NCBI GenBank assembly: GCA_021806355.1
Contig: JAJZXT010000064.1
Span: forward strand, 1-6,885
DNA from: Thermoplasmata archaeon
GTDB taxonomy: Archaea; Thermoplasmatota; Thermoplasmata; Thermoplasmatales; Thermoplasmataceae
DNA length: 6,885 bases
Direction of reading: 5' to 3'
Part shown: piece after piece, positions 1-5,255 of the stretch
How positions within the stretch are numbered: position 1 is the stretch's first letter
Layout of the letters: every line of letters begins with the position of its first letter
Position numbers and translations under genes: made by a program
Notes under the pieces: model-generated
What the model saw: only the letters and a program-made list of their open reading frames with translations
What the model was told of the DNA's origin: nothing
Databases searched by the model: none

Positions 1-900
1 TTCGTTGGTCAAATCTTCATCTTTTATCTTAGTGATTGCCTTAATAGATTCTAACCCTGAAGTTACTGAAATAAATCCGGTACCATCATCAACGGTGAAA
101 TAAGCAAAGATATCATAATAGAACCCTGACTCCGGGTGCGTCTCACATCTTTCATCATCTATCTTTTTCTTGCATTCCTTGCATCTCTTGATGAGCCCAC
201 TTTTTTCACCAAGTGAAATTGGGAAACCTACAATGTATATTCCGCCTATCGGATTTGCTATTTCCGATATATATGCAAATTTGCTTCCCGTCTCTATTTG
301 AAATTCTATTTCGTGGAATTCTGCTTTTTCACCAACGCTCGCATTTATTCTTCCGTTAAACTCGTCTATCTTGACTCCTTCTATCCTAAGCCCTTTCCCC
401 ATGGGAAGTTTTCTTCCAAAAGATGATAACCTGACAGAACCGGTGTCATCCTCTATAACATATGAAAACACTTTCCTCTTCTCACCATTGCTGTCGAATT
501 CCCTATCCTTTTCATCGTGCAGGATCCCTTCAAGAGCGACAAACTTCTCACCGGAACCAAGATTTCTGATCTTTTCATATGTGTAAGTCCTTTTAACATC
601 CATTTCGATCTCCGGTTTAAGAACGAATTCCGTCTTATCATCGAAATAAATTCTAATTTTGTCATTGTATTTTTTTGAATAAGCCCTCTTAATTCCAATA
701 ACATCCTTTTCCTTGACGATGGATGAAATATTCCATGCAGTGAAGGGCATTACCCCAGTTTCATCGCCAAGAAGCCCATAATGATAAACACTATTTCCCT
801 TCTCCGAGTTCCTCTCCTTTTCTGACAAGGATAATACTTTAGCTATTACCTCGATATCCTGAATTTCTTCCTTTATTTCGTTTAACTTCTTAACAACCAA
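1..900 (-). CDS. Replication protein A (ssDNA-binding, OB folds plus zinc finger), C-terminus cut by window edge
   Basis: Reading the minus strand gives 300 codons, open at the left edge. The protein resembles euryarchaeal RPA, which coats single-stranded DNA during replication and repair. OB-fold 1 is at about residues 13-100 (with YHYGLLGDETGVMPFTAW), a second OB-like domain at about 107-197 (FSYVIEDDTGSVRLSSFG), and a third begins near 208. A Cys4-like finger C240-x2-C243-x8-C252-x2-H255 sits in this third domain, matching the C-X2-C-X8-C-X2-H finger of euryarchaeal RPA. The start is inferred: an in-frame TGA lies five codons upstream, and TTG at 898-900 is the only start-like codon before OB-fold 1; the first in-frame ATG (codon 51) would delete part of that fold. 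A weak GTGA Shine-Dalgarno-like site lies at 913-916. Related RPAs continue past 300 residues, so the tail is missing here. It is transcribed away from the methylthioadenosine phosphorylase unit. Family call strong, exact start moderate. Confidence 0.85.
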   Translation of the reverse strand, partial: MVVKKLNEIKEEIQDIEVIAKVLSLSEKERNSEKGNSVYHYGLLGDETGVMPFTAWNISSIVKEKDVIGIKRAYSKKYNDKIRIYFDDKTEFVLKPEIEMDVKRTYTYEKIRNLGSGEKFVALEGILHDEKDREFDSNGEKRKVFSYVIEDDTGSVRLSSFGRKLPMGKGLRIEGVKIDEFNGRINASVGEKAEFHEIEFQIETGSKFAYISEIANPIGGIYIVGFPISLGEKSGLIKRCKECKKKIDDERCETHPESGFYYDIFAYFTVDDGTGFISVTSGLESIKAITKIKDEDLTNE

Positions 901-935
901 TGAAGAACACTCTCACTTGAACTTAAGCATATATT

Positions 936-945
936 CATATAAAAT
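936..945 (-). promoter_or_regulatory. Probable TATA box of the RPA gene
   Basis: On the minus strand this reads ATTTTATATG, preceded by an A-rich tract that could serve as BRE (AAAAAAGCT). Its centre is about 40 nt upstream of the TTG start. At the usual archaeal TATA-to-start-site spacing, transcription would begin near 914 and leave a short leader of about 14 nt. An in-frame TGA at 913-915 excludes a leaderless start at that point. A second A/T-rich stretch at 929-935 makes the exact box uncertain. Confidence 0.4.
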
Positions 946-1010
946 AGCTTTTTTCATTGCTGAAAAAACCGATTGGTTATATACTGAATTAAAATTTACT
1001 TAATAGTAAA

Positions 1011-1028
1011 AGGTAAATAAGAATAAAT
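1011..1028 (+). promoter_or_regulatory. Possible promoter for the small ORF / phosphorylase / nuclease unit
   Basis: An A/T-rich TATA-like stretch (AGGTAAATAAGAATAAAT) lies 20-37 nt upstream of the ATG at 1048, roughly where a leaderless promoter would sit. It is less exact than the other promoters here, and the surrounding DNA is A/T-rich throughout, so chance is a real alternative. A second candidate, AAAAATATAC at 1175-1184, would start a transcript near 1205 with a short leader that includes the phosphorylase Shine-Dalgarno site. The two cannot be separated from sequence alone. Confidence 0.3.
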
Positions 1029-1047
1029 CAACAGCTTTAGAGAAAAA

Positions 1048-1215
1048 ATGATCAATAAACAAAAAAACAATATAACGTGCAGCAATACAGCAAGTGAAGT
1101 TAGGGGCAGTAAAAGCGTTGAGCCACATGATAATCGGAAGAGACCATATGATTTGTTTGAATCTCGTTGTTATGAAAAATATACTGCCGGTGAATCAGTA
1201 GAATTAAAAAGTTAG
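1048..1215 (+). CDS. Small hypothetical protein, 55 aa, upstream of methylthioadenosine phosphorylase
   Basis: ATG to TAG gives a hydrophilic 55-residue product that I do not recognise. It begins MINKQKNNIT, has cysteines at 11 and 41, a charged middle (EPHDNRKRPYDLFESR at 25-40) and no membrane segment or obvious domain. Two cysteines are too few for a zinc ribbon. Support for a real gene: it is open across most of the gap between the two divergent genes, a TATA-like stretch sits at roughly leaderless distance, and its TAG (1213-1215) meets the Shine-Dalgarno site of the next gene, as in coupled archaeal genes. Against: it is short, the DNA is A/T-rich, no ribosome binding site precedes it, and an alternative promoter for the next gene may lie inside it. 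It could instead be leader sequence or a degraded gene. Confidence 0.4.
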   Translation: MINKQKNNITCSNTASEVRGSKSVEPHDNRKRPYDLFESRCYEKYTAGESVELKS

Positions 1216-1225
1216 GAGAGGAGAG
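1215..1225 (+). promoter_or_regulatory. Shine-Dalgarno site that fixes the TTG start of the phosphorylase
   Basis: GGAGAGGAGAG lies 4 nt upstream of TTG at 1230 and matches the archaeal anti-Shine-Dalgarno. This supports the non-ATG start. The first base is also the last base of the stop codon of the small upstream ORF, which would allow translational coupling. Most other genes in the window lack such a site and look leaderless. Confidence 0.6.
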
Positions 1226-1229
1226 AAGT

Positions 1230-1991
1230 TTGATAGGTATTATAGGAGGAAGCGGAATTTATGACCTTCTTTCTGAAAAGAAATCTATAAAGGTTGGAAC
1301 ACCCTATGGCGAAACATCGTCTGATATTCAAACCGGGATTATTTCGGGAAAGGAAGTAGCGTTTTTGCCAAGACATGGAAGCAAGCACCAGATCCCACCA
1401 CACAAAGTGAATTACAGGGCAAATATTTATGCCCTTGAAAAGGTAGGATGCACTGAGATATTGGGAATAAATGCAGTTGGTTCTCTAAAGGAGAACATAG
1501 AACCGGGAGATACTGTTGTTCCTGACCAGTTTATAGATTTTACGAGGAGAAGAGATCTGACATTTTTTGATGGTCCAGATGTGGTTCATATTTCAACTGC
1601 TGATCCGTTCTGCCCAAGGATGAACAGGATCCTGTTTGATGTATCCCAAAATACTGGGAAAACACATGCCAGTGGCACGTATGTAGTGATTGAGGGTCCA
1701 CGATTTTCATCCAGGGCCGAATCAAGGATGTTCAGGAATTATGGAGATATAATAGGAATGACACTTGTACCGGAAATCACCCTTGCAGATGAAATGGCCA
1801 TGTGTTATTCAATGCTTGCTACAGTGACAGATTATGATGTATGGTCTGAAAAACCTGTTGAAGCTTCAGAAGTAATAAAGATAATTAAAGAAAATGAGGA
1901 AAAAACAATGAAAAATATAGAAATGTTTGTTAAAGAGAACACAGAAAGAAACTGTGCGTGTAAGAATAGATTAGAGGGAGCAAGGTTATAA
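1230..1991 (+). CDS. mtnP: S-methyl-5'-thioadenosine phosphorylase
   Basis: A cytosolic trimeric-PNP-family enzyme that splits methylthioadenosine with phosphate into adenine and 5-methylthioribose-1-phosphate, salvaging the by-product of polyamine synthesis. Length is 253 aa, slightly short for the family. Visible motifs: GGSGIYD (6-12) and RHG (48-50) for phosphate, NYRAN (61-65), EGPRFSSRAES (155-165) and GMTLVPE (176-182) around the nucleoside, and TDYD (200-203). The aspartates of TDYD mark adenine specificity and separate this enzyme from 6-oxopurine phosphorylases, which carry Asn. The TTG start puts Met directly before the first beta strand and is backed by a strong Shine-Dalgarno site. 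A CXC motif (C242-A-C244) sits near the C-terminus, as in thermostable homologues from Sulfolobus and Pyrococcus. The nuclease gene begins 2 nt downstream, implying co-transcription. Function by homology is very likely; purine preference is inferred from motifs. Confidence 0.95.
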   Translation: MIGIIGGSGIYDLLSEKKSIKVGTPYGETSSDIQTGIISGKEVAFLPRHGSKHQIPPHKVNYRANIYALEKVGCTEILGINAVGSLKENIEPGDTVVPDQFIDFTRRRDLTFFDGPDVVHISTADPFCPRMNRILFDVSQNTGKTHASGTYVVIEGPRFSSRAESRMFRNYGDIIGMTLVPEITLADEMAMCYSMLATVTDYDVWSEKPVEASEVIKIIKENEEKTMKNIEMFVKENTERNCACKNRLEGARL

Positions 1992-1993
1992 CG

Positions 1994-3220
1994 ATGTATA
2001 AGGTTAAATTTTTAGGAGGTGCCCAGGAAGTTGGGCGCCTTGGGATTTTGATAGAAGAAAAAGGGAAGAGAGTCTTGATTGATTATGGTGTTATACCTGA
2101 AAAACCGCCTTTATATCCATTGCCACCTGAGAAGGTAGATTCAATATTTGTTACCCATTCGCATCTTGACCATATTGGAGCACTTCCAATTTTTTACCAG
2201 GATTTCAACCCAAACATATTTGCAACAGATATGACAGCAAACAGCATGAGGCCGATGCTGAGGGATTCAATAAAAGTGATGAATCTGGAAGGGTATCCGG
2301 TAAGATTCACACAGGACGATATTGAAAAATTGTATGGCAATATGACAACTGTCAAATACGGAGAAACTATAGAAAAGGATGGTTTTAGAATAACACCCCA
2401 GAGTGCCGGGCATATCCCCGGTTCGACAATGTGGAGATTTGAAAACTCATCAAGCATCATGGTAACAGGTGATCTCTACACTTCAGATTCCCTTCTCCTG
2501 AAGGGTGCTGAGGCTCAGAAATGCGATACGTTAATCGTTGAAAGCACATATGCAGGAAAGAACCACGTAGACAGGGAAGCGGTGAGAAAAAGCCTCAGGG
2601 AATCCATTAAAGAAGTAATAGAAGGTGGAGGAAAAGTTATTCTCCCATCTTTTGCCATGGGCAGAACCCAGGAATTGGTCATGTCTGTATACGACTTACC
2701 ATACAATATTGCAACCGATGGAATGGGCAATCTCATTTCAAACATTTATATGCATACCCCAGGATATCTGAGATCGGATAAGGGCTTCAGGAAAGCACTT
2801 GCCAATATAAATGAGATAAAGGGAAGGAATATGAGGGAAACTGCCCTTGATAATGATATCATAATATCAACTTCTGGCATGCTCGATGGCGGCCCTGCAC
2901 TGGGATATATTGAGAAACTTCTTGATGACAAGAAGAGTGCCATATTTATGACCGGATACCAGGTTGAAGGGACAAATGGAAGGCAGCTCATGGAGACCGG
3001 AACACTGAACATTGCCGGTGCCCAGGTAAGGCCGAAGATGAAAGTTGAATTCTTTGACATGTCTGCACACGCAGGCCATGATGACCTTGTCACCTTCATA
3101 AAGCAATGCAATCCTGACAGAATCATATTCTGCCACGGTGAACAGAGGGAAAAGATGCTGGAGGATCTGTCAAACTATGAAATTATCCTTCCTATGAACG
3201 GAGAGGAATTTTCATTCTGA
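1994..3220 (+). CDS. Beta-CASP metallo-beta-lactamase ribonuclease, aCPSF2-like
   Basis: 408 aa: a complete two-part nuclease of the archaeal CPSF73 type. The metallo-beta-lactamase metal site is visible as HSHLDH (55-60), H140 (SAGHIPGS) and D160 (VTGD). The beta-CASP insert follows with VESTY (E183), PSFAMGRTQEL (218-228), TSGMLDGGPALGY (293-305), TGYQVEGTNGRQL (320-332), SAHAGHDD (357-364) and CHGE (380-383). No N-terminal KH domains are present, which argues against aCPSF1, the archaeal termination factor of about 640 aa. The opening GGAQEVGR and the overall size fit aCPSF2 better than archaeal RNase J, though sequence alone does not settle this or whether it acts endo- or 5'-3' exonucleolytically. 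The expected role is RNA processing or decay in the cytosol. A modest ribosome site (GAGGGAG, 1974-1980) lies within the end of the phosphorylase gene, consistent with coupled translation. Confidence 0.93.
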   Translation: MYKVKFLGGAQEVGRLGILIEEKGKRVLIDYGVIPEKPPLYPLPPEKVDSIFVTHSHLDHIGALPIFYQDFNPNIFATDMTANSMRPMLRDSIKVMNLEGYPVRFTQDDIEKLYGNMTTVKYGETIEKDGFRITPQSAGHIPGSTMWRFENSSSIMVTGDLYTSDSLLLKGAEAQKCDTLIVESTYAGKNHVDREAVRKSLRESIKEVIEGGGKVILPSFAMGRTQELVMSVYDLPYNIATDGMGNLISNIYMHTPGYLRSDKGFRKALANINEIKGRNMRETALDNDIIISTSGMLDGGPALGYIEKLLDDKKSAIFMTGYQVEGTNGRQLMETGTLNIAGAQVRPKMKVEFFDMSAHAGHDDLVTFIKQCNPDRIIFCHGEQREKMLEDLSNYEIILPMNGEEFSF

Positions 3221-3228
3221 TCCTTCTA

Positions 3229-3234
3229 TTTTTT
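3229..3234 (+). terminator. T-tract terminator after the nuclease gene
   Basis: A run of six T (context CTATTTTTTG) begins 8 nt past the nuclease stop codon, in line with archaeal U-tract termination. The 63-bp convergent gap to the marC stop (3221-3283) also holds a small ACTG/CAGT hairpin (3241-3253). On the minus strand it has a T-rich GTTTATTTTG (3254-3263) that may end the marC transcript, with weaker support. Confidence 0.5.
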
Positions 3235-3283
3235 GAATAAACTGGAATTCAGTCAAAATAAACTCTTTCAGCCTCTATCATAA

Positions 3284-3898
3284 TCAGATTGTGAGAGCAA
3301 GAAGCTTGACAGCATCAATGATGAATTGTATTGCAAAAGCTGCTACGATCAGACCAAAAATCCTGGTTACGGCCTTTAGTGATTTATCTCCGATAGCTCT
3401 CGAAATTTTAGTTCCCGACAGAAACAAAATTATGACGATTATAAAGATTATGGCCAGTGAAGCGAGCACTTCTAATACGGCATAAAATCCAGATTGTGCC
3501 AGTATGATGACAAGGGAAATTGCTCCGGGTCCAGCCAAAAGGGGAGTCGCGAACGGTACGATTCCAAGATCCGGGTTCTTATACGTTTTTCCGGTTGATT
3601 TTGGCCTGTCCCCTTCCCTGACCATTTCAACTCCCATTATAAGAAGTATAATACCTCCTGCTATCTGTATTGACATTATTGAAATGCCCATGATTTCTAA
3701 TAAAATAGATCCTCCTAAGGTGAACAGCACAAGGATTATGAGACCATAAACAAAGGCATCTTTTGTGGCCTCCTTCTTCTCTATTTCAGAATATGATGAG
3801 GTCATGGACACAAATAGAACCATGGAACCAATTGGATCTATGACCACAAAGAGTGGAATAAATACCTTTGCAATCGCAATAAAATTATTTATATCCAT
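3284..3898 (-). CDS. MarC-family (UPF0056) integral membrane protein
   Basis: 204 aa with six hydrophobic segments at about 7-30, 48-70, 74-93, 112-134, 140-161 and 178-200, the usual MarC topology and length. Family signatures are present: VIDPIG (19-24) in the first helix and VPFATPLLAGPGAI (114-127) in the fourth, reflecting the internal two-fold repeat. A charged loop (about 93-111) joins the halves. The molecular function of the family is not established; the E. coli member was once linked to multiple antibiotic resistance, but that role was not upheld. ATG at 3896-3898 is favoured because a TATA box is centred about 26 nt upstream with no Shine-Dalgarno site, implying a leaderless mRNA. 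It is convergent with the nuclease gene and divergent from the sulfoquinovose gene, so it forms a single-gene unit here. Confidence 0.93.
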   Translation of the reverse strand: MDINNFIAIAKVFIPLFVVIDPIGSMVLFVSMTSSYSEIEKKEATKDAFVYGLIILVLFTLGGSILLEIMGISIMSIQIAGGIILLIMGVEMVREGDRPKSTGKTYKNPDLGIVPFATPLLAGPGAISLVIILAQSGFYAVLEVLASLAIIFIIVIILFLSGTKISRAIGDKSLKAVTRIFGLIVAAFAIQFIIDAVKLLALTI

Positions 3899-3920
3899 AT
3901 TACGATATTATTAAGGGCAT

Positions 3921-3928
3921 TATAATAG
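3921..3928 (-). promoter_or_regulatory. TATA box of marC-family gene (leaderless)
   Basis: The minus strand reads TATTATAA, centred about 26 nt from the A of the ATG at 3898, so transcription would start at or next to the start codon. No Shine-Dalgarno-like sequence intervenes. It shares no CCTCT element with the two promoters to its right. Confidence 0.6.
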
Positions 3929-3964
3929 TTGTTTAATAGATTTTTCCCTTCAGTTGTTCATCAG

Positions 3965-3984
3965 CCTCTAAAAAAGTTTTTAAG
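3965..3984 (+). promoter_or_regulatory. Leaderless promoter of the sulfoquinovose synthase gene (CCTCT + A-tract + TATA)
   Basis: CCTCTAAAAAAG is followed directly by the TATA-like TTTTTAAG (3977-3984), centred about 26 nt before the ATG at 4006. The A-tract occupies the BRE position. The same CCTCTAAAAAA block occurs in front of the next gene at an equivalent distance (5216-5226), which supports both promoters and hints at joint control. Confidence 0.65.
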
Positions 3985-4005
3985 TAGTGTAAAATACAAA
4001 GTTAA

Positions 4006-5208
4006 ATGAAAATACTAATTCTTGGTATAGATGGATACATCGGTTGGCCCCTTGCGTTGAGATTGATTTCACGTGGACATACAGTTTCCGGGGCAGATTC
4101 TCTCTTTACCAGGAAACGGGTTAAGGAGGTTAATTCAGATTCGTTAACTCCTATTTTGACCATGGAAGAAAGAATCGGGAAGATAAAGGAACTTTGGGGA
4201 AAGAATATAGAATATTATGAAGGAGATGTAAGTGACGCTTCGTTCATTTACGATTTGATCGAGAGAATAAAACCTGATGCAATTGTGCATCTGGCTGAGC
4301 AAAGATCGGCCCCCTATTCAATGCTTGGGTTAAGTCAGGCTACCGAAACGCTTACAAAGAACATGATCGGCACGCTGAATCTGGTTTATGCCATGAAAGA
4401 TATCGTTCCTGATTGCCATCTCCTGAAACTTGGCACTATGGGAGAATATGGGACACCAAATATAGACATTCCAGAGGGATTTTTTGAGATTGAATACAAT
4501 GGGAGAAAGGATAACCTGCCCTTCCCCAAATTTGCTGGTTCATGGTACCACTGGAGCAAGGTCCACGATACCAACAACCTGATGTTTGCAAACAAGCTCT
4601 GGAACCTGAGAATTACCGATGTGATGCAGGGGGTAGTTTACGGAACAAGAATAAAGGAAATCCATGAAACAAAGCTTTATACCAGATTTGATGTTGATGA
4701 AGTTTGGGGCACCGCTCTTAATAGATTTTGCACCCAGGCAGTCATTGATGAACCCATCACGCCATATGGCAAAGGAATGCAAAGAAGAGGTTTCCTCTCG
4801 TTAGAGGACAGCATAAATTGCCTAACAATCGGATTGGAGAAACCTCCAAGTCCGGGAGAATACCGGGTGTATAACCAATTTGATGAGCATTACTCAGTTA
4901 ACGAACTCGCTGAAATAACTGCAAGAACAGCAAATGCAATACTGGGAAAAAATTGTAAAATAGAGCATGTGGAGAATCCCAGGGTGGAGAAGGAAGAGCA
5001 TTATTACAATCCAGAACATTCCAAGCTGAAATCACTTGGGTATAAGAGATCGAGGGAGCTTAAGGATGACATTGTAAATATTCTGGAAGACATACAAACT
5101 TTCAAAGATCGGGCAGAAAATCTAAGGAACGTAATCAAACCAAAAACATTCTGGAGAAAAAGTTCGGGAATCACAAAAAATAATCCAGATTCAATACAAG
5201 TTCATTGA
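4006..5208 (+). CDS. agl3: UDP-sulfoquinovose synthase (Agl3/SQD1 family)
   Basis: A full-length 400-aa short-chain dehydrogenase/epimerase-type enzyme that makes UDP-sulfoquinovose from UDP-glucose and sulfite with bound NAD+. The N-terminal Rossmann motif is G7-I-D-G10-Y-I-G13-W. The catalytic triad expected from plant SQD1 is visible: T144 in KLGTMGEYGTPNIDIPEG (141-158), then Y181 and K185 in YHWSKVHD (181-188). Further family blocks are QGVVYGT (208-214), GTALNRFC (235-242), YGKGMQRRGFL (254-264), NQFDEHYSVNEL (290-301) and NPRVEKEEHYYN (324-335). Even the C-terminal stretch (FKDR at 366-369, then KPKTFWRK at 378-385) resembles the SQD1 tail. In Sulfolobus acidocaldarius, Agl3 supplies sulfoquinovose for S-layer N-glycans. 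A similar role is inferred here because a sequon-rich surface protein follows; sulfolipid synthesis is the alternative. The ATG is set by the TATA spacing. Confidence 0.94.
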   Translation: MKILILGIDGYIGWPLALRLISRGHTVSGADSLFTRKRVKEVNSDSLTPILTMEERIGKIKELWGKNIEYYEGDVSDASFIYDLIERIKPDAIVHLAEQRSAPYSMLGLSQATETLTKNMIGTLNLVYAMKDIVPDCHLLKLGTMGEYGTPNIDIPEGFFEIEYNGRKDNLPFPKFAGSWYHWSKVHDTNNLMFANKLWNLRITDVMQGVVYGTRIKEIHETKLYTRFDVDEVWGTALNRFCTQAVIDEPITPYGKGMQRRGFLSLEDSINCLTIGLEKPPSPGEYRVYNQFDEHYSVNELAEITARTANAILGKNCKIEHVENPRVEKEEHYYNPEHSKLKSLGYKRSRELKDDIVNILEDIQTFKDRAENLRNVIKPKTFWRKSSGITKNNPDSIQVH

Positions 5209-5215
5209 ATAAAAA

Positions 5216-5234
5216 CCTCTAAAAAATTTATAAA
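5216..5234 (+). promoter_or_regulatory. Leaderless promoter of the kelch-type surface protein gene (CCTCT + A-tract + TATA)
   Basis: CCTCTAAAAAA (5216-5226) abuts TTTATAAA (5227-5234), which is centred about 26 nt before the ATG at 5256. This copies the layout in front of the sulfoquinovose synthase gene. The spacing would place an upstream TTG (5241) before the expected transcription start, so it decides the start codon in favour of 5256. The promoter begins 8 nt after the preceding stop codon, so this gene need not depend on read-through. Confidence 0.65.
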
Positions 5235-5255
5235 TGACTGTTGAATCTGTGGTTA

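Noticed and set aside
453..704. 83-codon minus-strand ORF and 71-codon plus-strand ORF (371-586) at the left end
   Set aside because: Both overlap the RPA reading frame in other frames and give low-complexity, domain-free products; the RPA frame runs through the whole stretch with clear OB-fold and zinc-finger motifs.
2194..3136. Several minus-strand ORFs of 76-126 codons inside the beta-CASP nuclease gene
   Set aside because: They are antisense shadows of a gene whose sense frame carries all expected catalytic motifs; none shows a family resemblance or start signals.
1994..3220. Calling the nuclease aCPSF1 or archaeal RNase J
   Set aside because: The KH domains that define aCPSF1 are absent, and the N-terminal and beta-CASP motifs look closer to aCPSF2; RNase J is not excluded but is less supported.
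3241..3253. Short inverted repeat ACTG-GAATT-CAGT in the convergent gap
   Set aside because: A 4-bp stem is too weak to call as a terminator hairpin or operator on its own; it is only mentioned with the T-tract.
5241..5255. TTG at 5241 as start of the kelch-type protein
   Set aside because: It lies only about 11 nt from the TATA box centre, upstream of the expected transcription start, and has no Shine-Dalgarno site; ATG 5256 fits the spacing seen for the neighbouring genes.
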